A stretch of 64,000 nucleotides of DNA from assembly GCA_963971305.1 (NCBI GenBank), contig OZ020313.1, positions 54,756,203 through 54,820,202 of the forward strand. Direction: 5' to 3'. Positions 54,801-56,506 of this stretch are shown here, piece after piece. The translations under genes and the position numbers were made by a program. The notes beneath the pieces were generated by a model. It ran no database searches and was not told the DNA's origin. It was given only the letters and a program-made list of their open reading frames with translations. Positions within the stretch are counted from its first letter, which is position 1. The number at the start of each line of letters is the position of its first letter. Source of the stretch: Arcuatula senhousia (lineage: Eukaryota; Mollusca; Bivalvia; Mytilida; Mytilidae).

Positions 54801-56406
54801 CAAGTTCTGAGGATGAAGGAACTGGATCCCAACAATCCACAGGACCAGATGTCAAAATAAAGGGAGGTAATTTATCTCTTTGTGCTGATTATGAATCACT
54901 CAGCTCAGAAAATGAAGATACAGGAAATGGAAAAGAAGTCGAAATAGCAAAGAATTCTGGGAAACACTATGAACTAGCTAGTCTAGGTACGTCTTTTGAT
55001 GATGTGTCAGAGAGCAGCAATGTCAATGTTTTAGAAATAAGTGAAGCTGGTGTTACTGGTGAAGTAGGAGAAAAAGACAATAAAGTACAACCTAATGAGC
55101 AGACGACTGTTCCTATGGAGATGAAAACAGACAAAAGTGATAAAATCATATCTGAAATAAAAAGTAAAAGTATTGAATCTGAGGCTGAAGAGGTGAAGGT
55201 TAAACAGACAGGAACAACTGAAACTAATGAAAAGTTGGTAGAAAAGCCCATGGACATTGATGTCAAGAGTGAACCAACTGTAAATGAAAACTGTGAAAAT
55301 CCAATTTCATTGAATGAAACAAAAACTGAAGTCAAAATGGAAGAAACTGTGGAAAGTAGTAAGGGCAGTTATGATAACGATAAAGTAACTGACAAGGAAA
55401 CATCAGACCTCGAGAAAATGGACTTGAAAGGTGATACTGAGACATCGACAAAAACTGTGGATAAGGACATTTCTCAAACAAATGCAGGTCAAACTGCTAA
55501 ATCGCATAATAAAGAAAGTGAAATGGAAACCGAGCATAGTGCAACAACAGTAAAACAAGCTAAAAGTCAATCGGAAAATGAAGGAGGTGAAGAGAAGGGA
55601 GGTAATCAAAACACTGATCAACAGAAGGAGGGGACTGGTACAGAGACAAGTAGTAAATCAGGGGACCAGCTACGTAAACTTCTGATAGAGAAATGTATGG
55701 CTGCATTACACCTGTGTTTGTCTAGGTTTCCAACTCATTACAAGTCCATATACAGATTGGCGGATGTCTACATGAACTCTCCGTACCATAAGGTAGGATA
55801 TGACTATAACTAACTAGGATATTTTGCCAACACTGTAGCTTGTTTCCATTTATTGCACAACTTAATCAGGAAATTACTTGAAAGAACACATGTTTCAAAT
55901 TAATCATCTTCATATAATTTAATTGTACAGTATGTCTATTAACTCAGTTTGTACAAGAATGATATGCTATACATGCAACAACTAAAATTTTAACACAAAG
56001 TAGAAGATAATGAGATGTGGCATAAGTCTTGAGCAACACAGCCCACATTTACAAGAGGCAATTTAGGAAGACCAGGTTTGCTTGTAAAAACATTGGATCT
56101 AATAGGACGTCAATTAGTGTACATGGCCCTACATCAATAAATCAACAGAAACAAAACAATAAATGCAAATGAAATAGTCATTGTCATTGATATGTAGAAC
56201 TAATACCAATAATTGCAATGTTTGATTAATTTACTACATGTAGTTTTAAACTTTAAATGTATTATTTAATGATTTTGTTTTGATCTAATTTTTAGAATCT
56301 GAAGTTTTGTCAGGACCTGTTACTAGGGTTACCAAACTGGCAACAACACAGTCATATGCCAGCTCAGGGTCTGTTTGGAGAGAAGAAACAGAACAACTTC
56401 TTCCAG
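3756..56406 (+). CDS. CABIN1: CABIN1 (calcineurin-binding protein 1 / HIRA-complex TPR subunit), 37 coding exons, both protein ends outside the window
   Basis: Joined exons: 3756-3839, 4465-4578, 9594-9731, 10304-10405, 10740-10818, 12867-12996, 13594-13642, 15327-15427, 15988-16054, 18161-18395, 18943-19961, 20211-20293, 20882-20952, 21530-21677, 22656-22733, 23419-23458, 24190-24266, 24650-24786, 25328-25398, 25831-25924, 27588-27712, 27994-28077, 28454-28572, 28885-29058, 29284-29391, 30662-30956, 42126-42180, 48592-48670, 48963-49025, 49692-49803, 50166-50327, 51418-51618, 52037-52129, 52557-52708, 53299-53921, 54426-55792, 56296-56406. All junctions are GT-AG, phases agree and the sum is 6,840 nt. 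The peptide matches recalled vertebrate CABIN1 in order, e.g. [51 protein letters not shown]. In vertebrates CABIN1 scaffolds the HIRA/UBN1/ASF1a H3.3 deposition complex in the nucleus and inhibits calcineurin and MEF2; the calcineurin-binding C-terminus would lie beyond this window. Length here already equals the whole human protein because of expanded acidic linkers. Orthology is strong; exact exon choice in duplicated regions is inferred. Confidence 0.93.
3844..4025. mobile_element. MITE with tactgtggattcatt ends, copy 1
   Basis: About 182 bp. The left end TTACTGTGGATTCATTTATT and the right end (reversed TACTGTGGTTTCATTATTAT) form inverted repeats, with internal 'ttcgtgg/ccacgaa' foldback. 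Starts about four bases after the exon-1 donor GT. The same family is at 21724-21911. Confidence 0.75.
4465..4578 (+). CDS. CABIN1: CABIN1 exon 2 (TPR helix pair)
   Basis: Acceptor tattcag, donor CTGAG|GTAAGT; phase 0, 38 codons beginning [15 protein letters not shown], a TPR-type amphipathic segment matching the first human TPR. Its last ~47 nt plus the donor are the source of the giant intron-2 minisatellite. Confidence 0.92.
4579..4677 (+). repeat. First two 52-bp exon-2 tail + donor copies
   Basis: Units begin GTAAGTAGAGGAGG at 4579 and 4631 and contain the exon-2 coding tail (catt..agtgacctcttagaac) ending in ACTGAG|GTAAGT. The second is cut by the inserted segment 4678-5417. Confidence 0.9.
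4678..5417. mobile_element. ~740-bp insertion inside the 52-bp array, with a long hairpin at its right end
   Basis: It breaks a repeat unit between tttatta and tgaggtaag, so it entered after the array had begun. The right part, 5257-5415, is a near-perfect inverted repeat with ~75-nt arms around a taatccgcttcgcggatta centre. No coding capacity. Target duplication not clear. Confidence 0.7.
5418..9506 (+). repeat. Intron-2 minisatellite: about 78 copies of a 52-bp unit carrying a 5' splice site
   Basis: The period is 52 bp (e.g. cattcag at 7629 and 7681). Each unit holds ~47 nt of exon-2 coding tail and an ACTGAG|GTAAG donor; 52 is not a multiple of three, so it is not coding. Variant words cluster: cctcttag (early and late), cctataag (about 6850-8760), cctctatg and catgtatt (late), so copies have spread locally. 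One unit near 6495 is about 9 bp longer. Confidence 0.95.
9594..9731 (+). CDS. CABIN1: CABIN1 exon 3 (TPR)
   Basis: Acceptor tatttcag, donor GAG|GTCGGT (weak +3 to +5 positions); phase 0, 46 codons, with [20 protein letters not shown], a clear TPR helix A/B pattern. It lies only about 90 bp after the end of the 52-bp array. Confidence 0.92.
9732..10303. other. Intron 3
   Basis: Overlapping small ORFs on both strands (84 and 102 codons) lack recognisable domains; I cannot support a gene. Confidence 0.5.
10304..10405 (+). CDS. CABIN1: CABIN1 exon 4 (TPR)
   Basis: Acceptor ctttcag, donor GTG|GTATAA; phase 0, 34 codons, [20 protein letters not shown] then a second helix (PLARMGFEV). Continues the TPR begun in exon 3. 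Confidence 0.92.
10681..10739 (+). repeat. Duplicate of exon-5 acceptor and exon start
   Basis: ttccag|GGCTTACAGTGCAATCC at 10684 repeats the real ttccag|GGTTTACAGTGCAATCC at 10740, 56 bp apart. The upstream copy would run into TAA after CCATGT, so it looks like a non-productive decoy acceptor. Confidence 0.9.
10740..10818 (+). CDS. CABIN1: CABIN1 exon 5
   Basis: Acceptor tatttccag, donor AAGT|GTAAGT; starts phase 0, ends with one base carried. Codes [20 protein letters not shown] and DYK, nearly the same words as human. A 56-bp upstream duplicate of its acceptor and first 35 nt lies at 10681-10718. Confidence 0.93.
10840..11165 (-). mobile_element. 5'-truncated copy of the Penelope-like element 3' tail
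   Basis: The reverse strand matches the 3' tail at 44210-44537: gggggaaggttgggcccaaa, 'gcctgttctaaaccaggaatcc', 'gcgagcagtgcc' and a worn 'ataagtgtatgcaac' end. It opposes the + copy at 11790-12425, making an inverted pair. Confidence 0.8.
11166..11789. other. Non-coding stretch of intron 5
   Basis: AT-rich; ends 'ttaaggggatatgttacg' and 'aatgtatccccttaacacc' (about 11171 and 11636) form an inverted repeat, so a small foldback element is likely at 11171-11654. No ORF. Confidence 0.5.
11790..12425 (+). mobile_element. 5'-truncated copy of the Penelope-like element 3' tail (about 0.6 kb)
   Basis: Colinear with 43925-44537: 'gtgtcggatttagaactga', 'taacttcgagtgttctcaag', 'agggggaaggttgg', 'cctgtcctaagccagg', ending 'gcgtacacttattccacatc'. 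No RT sequence remains. Confidence 0.85.
12712..12800 (-). mobile_element. Short 5'-truncated copy of the same 3' tail
   Basis: Reads 'gagatgtggaataagtgtac', then 'ccacaatagacttcaatgtg accagttgtcgctgctg' on +; this is the last ~90 nt of the tail in reverse. Confidence 0.75.
12867..12996 (+). CDS. CABIN1: CABIN1 exon 6
   Basis: Acceptor tttctcag, donor ACTG|GTAGGT; codes [20 protein letters not shown] and onward to DWFKD, matching human CLYFICKALEKDCRYSKGL. Phase 1 in, phase 2 out. Its tail plus donor recurs twice in the next intron. Confidence 0.92.
13045..13220 (+). repeat. Two duplicates of exon-6 tail + donor
   Basis: gactggtttaaagactggtaagt (13055-) and gactggtttaaagactggtaa (13200-) repeat the end of exon 6, gattggtttaaagactg|gtagg. 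The first copy has a stronger donor (GTAAGT) than the real one (GTAGGT). Confidence 0.85.
13594..13642 (+). CDS. CABIN1: CABIN1 exon 7 (49-nt microexon-like)
   Basis: Acceptor ttgatag, donor GAG|GTATGA. The first base completes Cys, then [16 protein letters not shown], an acidic linker. Phase agrees with both neighbours. Confidence 0.86.
13708..14779. mobile_element. Non-autonomous hAT-like element (1.07 kb)
   Basis: Left end CAGTGTTCTCCCCAGGCCC and right end CTGGGGAGAACACTG are perfect 15-bp inverted repeats, a hAT-type motif. ATCAA flanks both sides (a 5-bp match; hAT elements normally give 8). Internal 'ccgagacgctatc' words repeat near the left end and 'gatgctatcc' near the right. No transposase ORF. 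Confidence 0.7.
14807..15243. repeat. 'cccgcttcgaagaag' family repeat, uninterrupted copy
   Basis: Starts taccccgctttgaagaagag, includes a 'ccgtccgtccg' run and two ~150-bp internal units ('atagtaccatatgttgtata', 'cacttcctgtttac'-like words), ends 'gtgagcattagctcacagat'. Serves as an empty-site reference for the insertion at 42411. Confidence 0.7.
15327..15427 (+). CDS. CABIN1: CABIN1 exon 8
   Basis: Acceptor ttaccag, donor TATAC|GTAAGT; codes [20 protein letters not shown] and [13 protein letters not shown], parallel to human IVDEALGLRKKRQAL. Phase 0 in, 2 out. Confidence 0.9.
15988..16054 (+). CDS. CABIN1: CABIN1 exon 9
   Basis: Acceptor ttgacag, donor AAG|GTAGAA; codes [23 protein letters not shown], matching human FTWKCLGESLLAMY. 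Phase 2 in, 0 out. Confidence 0.92.
16068..16257. mobile_element. Degenerate foldback MITE related to the tactgtgg family
   Basis: Begins tatactgtagaagcagaaa and ends aaataaatgattatgcagta, with internal 'ccacgaaattttatccccacgaa'. Terminal match is weak, so the family link is tentative. Confidence 0.45.
16970..17860. repeat. Tandem repeat, ~180-bp unit, five copies
   Basis: Units containing 'ttttttgtaagacttttgtg', 'gatatttggtatacagacag' and 'caactgtcaccatgccgtgt' recur near 17047, 17228, 17408, 17590 and 17770. Preceded by a GGC-rich run. Short ORFs through it are chance. Confidence 0.85.
17861..18160. other. End of intron 9
   Basis: AT-rich, no feature seen apart from the exon-10 acceptor. 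Confidence 0.5.
18161..18395 (+). CDS. CABIN1: CABIN1 exon 10, with an alternative in-frame donor at 18489
   Basis: Acceptor ttttcag; codes [17 protein letters not shown] (human PSLGKRIDLSDYQD), then an acidic stretch and a 31-residue block with [18 protein letters not shown]. Two donors, AAAAG|GTAAGA at 18396 and at 18489, lie 93 nt apart in the same phase, so using the second adds one more copy of the block. A third partial copy ends in a stop at about 18527. Which donor is used cannot be told from sequence. Confidence 0.85.
18396..18540 (+). repeat. 93-bp in-frame duplication of exon-10 end and donor
   Basis: The second unit (18396-18488) repeats the last 93 nt of exon 10 with few changes and the same AAAAG|GTAAGA donor. 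A third, decayed unit begins at 18489 and loses both frame and donor. Confidence 0.9.
18943..19961 (+). CDS. CABIN1: CABIN1 exon 11, large acidic Ser/Thr/Asn-rich exon
   Basis: Acceptor ttattcag, donor AGG|GTATGT; 1,019 nt, open throughout. Most of it is low complexity and probably disordered, with several SQTD/LTDPN/QTDPNTK-type near repeats around 19600-19740 and two VAMETD words. The end, [20 protein letters not shown] then RSTR, is a basic cluster like human KKGVKRKK...AKRRSARVR, possibly a nuclear localisation signal (inference). An upstream in-frame ATG at 18906 belongs to intron. Confidence 0.9.
20211..20293 (+). CDS. CABIN1: CABIN1 exon 12
   Basis: Acceptor ttgtttag, donor [31 protein letters not shown] then TFLPSNLR, matching human KVDFQELLMKFLPSRLR. 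Phase 0 in, 2 out. Confidence 0.93.
20490..20625 (-). mobile_element. Short truncated copy of the Penelope-like 3' tail
   Basis: 'gcatgtggaataagtgtaca tgacataatt' followed by a degraded match ('aaaaagccttcaaac'). Intron 12. Confidence 0.6.
20672..20790 (-). mobile_element. Second short truncated copy of the Penelope-like 3' tail in intron 12
   Basis: 'gataatgaaatgtaaaataa gtgaaatacaaccaacat' then 'aaaatccac...agccttagatgtgaccagtg', a more diverged copy. Confidence 0.6.
20882..20952 (+). CDS. CABIN1: CABIN1 exon 13
   Basis: Acceptor tatttaag, donor [30 protein letters not shown], acidic linker. The donor is not consensus beyond GT but phases on both sides agree. Confidence 0.85.
21530..21677 (+). 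CDS. CABIN1: CABIN1 exon 14
   Basis: Acceptor gattacag, donor AAATG|GTATAT; includes [20 protein letters not shown] and [17 protein letters not shown], parallel to human [36 protein letters not shown]. Confidence 0.92.
21724..21911. mobile_element. MITE with tactgtggattcatt ends, copy 2
   Basis: Same termini and internal ttcgtggtt / aaccacgaa foldback as 3844-4025; 188 bp, in intron 14. Confidence 0.75.
22308..22655 (+). repeat. Six 58-bp copies of the exon-15 acceptor and exon start
   Basis: Exon-like starts at 22308, 22366, 22424, 22482, 22540 and 22598, then the real one at 22656: exactly 58 bp apart. Each has 'ctgtttttcag|GCCTGTTGG' and ~42 nt of coding sequence. 58 is not a multiple of three, so reading from one copy into the next meets a stop (GTG/TAA frame). 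Confidence 0.95.
22656..22733 (+). CDS. CABIN1: CABIN1 exon 15 (last of seven tandem acceptor copies)
   Basis: Acceptor ttttttcag, donor TGCAG|GTAGGT; codes [25 protein letters not shown]. Six upstream 58-bp copies share the acceptor and first ~42 nt, but only this copy continues into a donor and the next conserved words. Confidence 0.9.
23070..23215 (-). mobile_element. Truncated copy of the Penelope-like 3' tail
   Basis: 'gataatgagatgtggaataa gtgtacacgacac' ... 'cactgctcgctgttttgcaa ttggccc', reverse of the tail end. Intron 15. Confidence 0.75.
23419..23458 (+). CDS. CABIN1: CABIN1 exon 16 (40 nt)
   Basis: Acceptor atttttag, donor CAG|GTAAGA; one base completes Ser, then [13 protein letters not shown]. 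Phase 2 in, 0 out. Confidence 0.85.
23459..23959. other. Intron 16, unique part
   Basis: AT-rich with no repeat or ORF that I can support. Confidence 0.5.
23960..24189 (+). repeat. Three extra 72-bp in-frame copies of exon-17 acceptor and exon
   Basis: Exon starts at 23974, 24046, 24118 and 24190, each after 'ttttatattttccag'. Because 72 = 24 codons and the acceptor tract itself reads as SKFYIFQ, all four copies form one continuous ORF joined to the real exon end. Confidence 0.95.
24190..24266 (+). CDS. CABIN1: CABIN1 exon 17 (last of four in-frame acceptor copies)
   Basis: Acceptor attttccag, donor [36 protein letters not shown], matching human [24 protein letters not shown]. Earlier identical acceptors at 23974, 24046 and 24118 are open and in frame with this exon, so larger exon 17 forms with 24-residue repeats are possible. 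Confidence 0.88.
24650..24786 (+). CDS. CABIN1: CABIN1 exon 18
   Basis: Acceptor ttctcttag, donor [30 protein letters not shown], then [16 protein letters not shown], parallel to human SQRDLFEDGWLEFVVR. Phase 2 in, 1 out. Confidence 0.92.
24787..25327. other. Intron 18
   Basis: Contains a stretch (about 25075-25260) with 'gaactcaggtgctctggaag' and 'ttagcagttcctgc' words that recall a common molluscan interspersed repeat; I cannot define its ends. Confidence 0.4.
25328..25398 (+). CDS. CABIN1: CABIN1 exon 19 (TPR)
   Basis: Acceptor ttttatag, donor [32 protein letters not shown], matching human [21 protein letters not shown], a TPR. Confidence 0.93.
25442..25622. mobile_element. Foldback MITE with gggctgtt ends, copy 1
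   Basis: Left gggctgtttcatttaaattg and right (reversed) gcctgttccatttaaattg arms are inverted repeats around a C16 homopolymer. Intron 19. Same family as 49215-49419. Confidence 0.65.
25831..25924 (+). CDS. CABIN1: CABIN1 exon 20
   Basis: Acceptor gattttag, donor GTGG|GTTAGT (weak +3); [31 protein letters not shown], parallel to human IRLPNLHNDSVVSLEE. The one-base carry fits exon 21. Confidence 0.88.
26466..27440. repeat. Tandem repeat, 146-bp unit, about six copies
   Basis: 'ggttaagttcttggttaagg' at 26539, 26685, 26831, 26977 and 27123 is exactly 146 bp apart, with a sixth shorter unit near 27277. Units include 'gaaattaggtcactgtgacc'. Headed by a small palindrome 'cgaccacgtatgtggatcgg' and a CCGT run. 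Intron 20. Confidence 0.9.
27588..27712 (+). CDS. CABIN1: CABIN1 exon 21 (TPR-like)
   Basis: Acceptor atttcag, donor [44 protein letters not shown], close to human [30 protein letters not shown]. Confidence 0.94.
27994..28077 (+). CDS. CABIN1: CABIN1 exon 22
   Basis: Acceptor ttattaag, donor [37 protein letters not shown], matching human [24 protein letters not shown]. Phase 0. Confidence 0.94.
28454..28572 (+). CDS. CABIN1: CABIN1 exon 23
   Basis: Acceptor gttttacag, donor [30 protein letters not shown], then [17 protein letters not shown]. Parallel to human NEAVQQMV...KEEWVATVTQLL. Confidence 0.9.
28885..29058 (+). CDS. CABIN1: CABIN1 exon 24
   Basis: Acceptor ctttcag, donor [28 protein letters not shown] and [15 protein letters not shown], matching human VRLTNNLIQVIDCSMAV and SSVLPWIILHRII. 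Confidence 0.93.
29284..29391 (+). CDS. CABIN1: CABIN1 exon 25
   Basis: Acceptor ttctacag, donor [28 protein letters not shown] matches human LPSSLMLLNTAHEYLGR. Its final ~35 nt plus donor are repeated about ten times downstream. Confidence 0.93.
29392..29965 (+). repeat. About ten copies of exon-25 tail + donor
   Basis: Units of 51-54 bp with 'ctcatgaatacctgggcag|gta' recur near 29444, 29496, 29547, 29599, 29650, 29701, 29754, 29804, 29856 and 29908, plus a decayed last copy lacking the donor. Confidence 0.93.
29966..30661. other. Remainder of intron 25, with a GC-richer block
   Basis: About 30230-30490 is GC-rich ('ccccgcggacgagggccacc', 'gtgggctgagcactgacctg') and unlike its surroundings; a related block seems to sit at 40150-40300. 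Likely an old interspersed repeat. No tRNA-like fold that I can defend. Confidence 0.4.
30662..30956 (+). CDS. CABIN1: CABIN1 exon 26
   Basis: Acceptor cgtttcag, donor GAG|GTAATA; 295 nt. Contains [35 protein letters not shown] and [13 protein letters not shown], nearly colinear with human [19 protein letters not shown] and [17 protein letters not shown]. One of the best conserved stretches. Confidence 0.96.
31393..31720. repeat. Tandem duplication just inside the left inverted repeat
   Basis: 'caactccgaaatcgcccc...aattgtatacgcctg...attacgtctcagatgtctta' occurs twice, about 160 bp apart (from ~31400 and ~31559). Confidence 0.8.
35510..35600. repeat. Small foldback 'tacgaccgc...gcggacgta' motif
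   Basis: tacgaccgcaaaaaaaattg cggacgta is an inverted repeat followed by 'atgatgctgtcgtcg'. A related start is at 61000-61090 ('tacgactgcaaaaaaattg'). Confidence 0.55.
38010..38520. repeat. GGC-rich run and tandem ~168-bp repeat
   Basis: A (cggg)-rich run at ~38012-38047 is followed by units starting 'ttttcgtaacagttttct' near 38055, 38222 and 38392, each with 'cataacgtgggatgcgattt' or a variant. Confidence 0.8.
42126..42180 (+). CDS. CABIN1: CABIN1 exon 27
   Basis: Acceptor atgtttcag, donor [28 protein letters not shown], parallel to human LANLLKKIATIVPRTERP. It follows an 11.2-kb intron that holds the large element bounded by inverted repeats. Confidence 0.9.
42241..42410. repeat. 'cccgcttcgaagaag' family repeat, left part, interrupted
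   Basis: Starts tacccccgcttcgaagaaga and breaks at 'agtaccatat', where the 4.2-kb element enters. Continues at 46627. Confidence 0.85.
42950..44537 (+). mobile_element. 5'-truncated Penelope-like (tentative) retroelement nested in the 4.2-kb transposon
   Basis: An RT fragment followed by a ~650-bp 3' tail that ends gcgtacacttattccacatc, the same tail found alone at nine other places in the window. The 5' boundary is approximate. Confidence 0.75.
43032..43890 (+). pseudogene. Reverse transcriptase fragment with a frameshift
   Basis: The first frame (43032-43631) has [20 protein letters not shown], a finger/palm motif, and YRYLDDIL, the RT catalytic YxDD box (LDD). It continues to [16 protein letters not shown] and then leaves frame at an A7 run near 43576; the family continues in the +1-related frame ([20 protein letters not shown]) to 43890. 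The N-terminal RT part and any endonuclease are absent. I recall this RT type as Penelope-like, but the class is not certain. Non-functional as it stands. Confidence 0.8.
44776..44918. repeat. Foldback repeat with caattgtttactggtcat arms
   Basis: The right arm atgaccagtaaacaattg is the reverse complement of the left, and inner 'gtacatttgtttcc/ggaaacaaatgtac' also pairs. Lies inside the 4.2-kb transposon. Confidence 0.8.
45188..45338. repeat. Foldback repeat with atagtataactaa arms
   Basis: Arms atagtataactaa and ttagttatactat enclose a second small inverted structure (cactcatgcgctaggcgcac). Inside the 4.2-kb transposon. Confidence 0.7.
46627..47094. repeat. 'cccgcttcgaagaag' family repeat, right part
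   Basis: Resumes catatggtgtataccaattt and shows further ~165-bp internal units ('gcaaaatttccgtcacagtt' twice), ending gtgagcattagctcacagat as in the copy at 14807-15243. Confidence 0.85.
47400..47815 (+). mobile_element. 5'-truncated copy of the Penelope-like 3' tail
   Basis: 'ttaggttctctctagtagaa', 'atagggggaaggttgggccc', 'ctgtcctaagccaggaatct' and the terminal 'cgcgtacacttattccacat'. Intron 27. Confidence 0.85.
47912..48268 (-). pseudogene. Small acidic/basic hypothetical ORF, split by an in-frame TAA
   Basis: From an ATG at 48268 (context GCCAATGGC) it reads an acidic Ser/Asp part, [20 protein letters not shown], to a TAA at 48106-48104. The same frame then continues 64 codons rich in Lys/Arg/Gly ([18 protein letters not shown]). 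No family recognised; the charge pattern could suit a nucleic-acid-binding or gag-like protein. It lies antisense in intron 27, so an element-derived or retrocopied fragment is likely. It could also be chance. Confidence 0.4.
48592..48670 (+). CDS. CABIN1: CABIN1 exon 28
   Basis: Acceptor atgtttcag, donor [37 protein letters not shown], parallel to human LDKVSAYIEGTSTEV. Phase 1 in, 2 out. Confidence 0.9.
48963..49025 (+). CDS. CABIN1: CABIN1 exon 29 (TPR)
   Basis: Acceptor atttttcag, donor [31 protein letters not shown], matching human [19 protein letters not shown]. Confidence 0.94.
49215..49419. mobile_element. Foldback MITE with gggctgttcc ends, copy 2
   Basis: Left gggctgttccagaactaat and reversed right gggctgttccagaattaaa pair as arms; contains G7 and C10-type runs. 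Intron 29. Confidence 0.65.
49692..49803 (+). CDS. CABIN1: CABIN1 exon 30 (TPR)
   Basis: Acceptor cttttcag, donor [46 protein letters not shown], close to human [29 protein letters not shown]. Confidence 0.96.
50166..50327 (+). CDS. CABIN1: CABIN1 exon 31 (TPR)
   Basis: Acceptor cttacag, donor GATGG|GTAATT; 54 codons ending [22 protein letters not shown], matching human [20 protein letters not shown]. The second half with its donor is repeated up to seven times in the following intron; only the first copy has the acceptor and full exon. Confidence 0.93.
50371..51062 (+). repeat. Up to seven copies of exon-31 second half + donor
   Basis: 'aaactctggatggagtacgg', 'cttatcaactacattcacac' and 'agacagatcagatgggtaat' recur from about 50371, 50482, 50594 (partial), 50680, 50795 (partial), 50872 and 50984. 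They are separated by G-rich links that vary in length. Most keep GATGG|GTAA, the exon-31 donor. Confidence 0.93.
51418..51618 (+). CDS. CABIN1: CABIN1 exon 32
   Basis: Acceptor ctttcag, donor GAG|GTAATT; 67 codons, [20 protein letters not shown], then [30 protein letters not shown], matching human [28 protein letters not shown]. Confidence 0.95.
51905..52010 (-). mobile_element. Short truncated copy of the Penelope-like 3' tail
   Basis: 'aataagatgtggaataagtg tacacgacacagctcacat' ... 'cacaatggacaaccgccagt agcc'. Intron 32, ending ~27 bp before exon 33. Confidence 0.75.
52037..52129 (+). CDS. CABIN1: CABIN1 exon 33
   Basis: Acceptor tatatag, donor [40 protein letters not shown], parallel to human [27 protein letters not shown]. 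Confidence 0.95.
52557..52708 (+). CDS. CABIN1: CABIN1 exon 34
   Basis: Acceptor tttgtag, donor [31 protein letters not shown], matching human [19 protein letters not shown]. The ordered domain ends near here. Confidence 0.94.
52709..53298. other. Intron 34
   Basis: AT-rich; nothing identified beyond the splice sites. Confidence 0.5.
53299..53921 (+). CDS. CABIN1: CABIN1 exon 35, Ser/Gln/Glu-rich linker
   Basis: Acceptor tttttgcag, donor AAAG|GTAATA; 623 nt, open. Early words [20 protein letters not shown] resemble human TPIDHDYVKCKK, which places it. The rest is SQ/SS/E-rich (many SQ and SxxE pairs, [17 protein letters not shown]) with PMDIDETE. Probably disordered and phosphorylated (inference). 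Confidence 0.9.
54211..54406. mobile_element. Degenerate foldback MITE just before exon 36
   Basis: Starts near tgtactgggtgg, ends ccttttacagta, with internal 'attttcgtgaa...cacgaaattagcgaaaat' inverted structure. It ends about 20 bp before the exon-36 acceptor. Confidence 0.4.
54426..55792 (+). CDS. CABIN1: CABIN1 exon 36, 1.37-kb acidic exon
   Basis: Acceptor atttgcag, donor AAG|GTAGGA; open for 1,367 nt. The first ~400 codons are Glu/Lys/Ser/Thr-rich with repeated M-D-[VI]-D and [VI]-K-x-E words and two YESxSSExE blocks. The final ~45 codons return to a conserved fold: [28 protein letters not shown], matching human [20 protein letters not shown]. The in-frame ATG at 54452 is internal. Confidence 0.92.
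56003..56090 (-). mobile_element. Short truncated copy of the Penelope-like 3' tail
   Basis: 'gataatgagatgtggcataa gtcttgagcaacacagccca cat', diverged. Intron 36. Confidence 0.6.
56296..56406 (+). CDS. CABIN1: CABIN1 exon 37 (last in window)
   Basis: Acceptor atttttag, donor [46 protein letters not shown], matching human [30 protein letters not shown]. The next expected words (human GIWRIPVDEIDRPG) are not found before 64000, so the intron exceeds 7.5 kb and contains the piggyBac element. Confidence 0.95.
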
Positions 56407-56506
56407 GTATTATATGTGTGGAATTTATACTTAGTGTTAGTGACATATAGCGTAGATTCAGCCCTTTGTGGTAGGACTGCAGACAATAACTAGTTTCTAA
56501 ACCAAA

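Noticed and set aside
55403..55621. Minus-strand ORFs opposite exons 35 and 36
   Set aside because: Shadows of the biased codon composition of the acidic exons.
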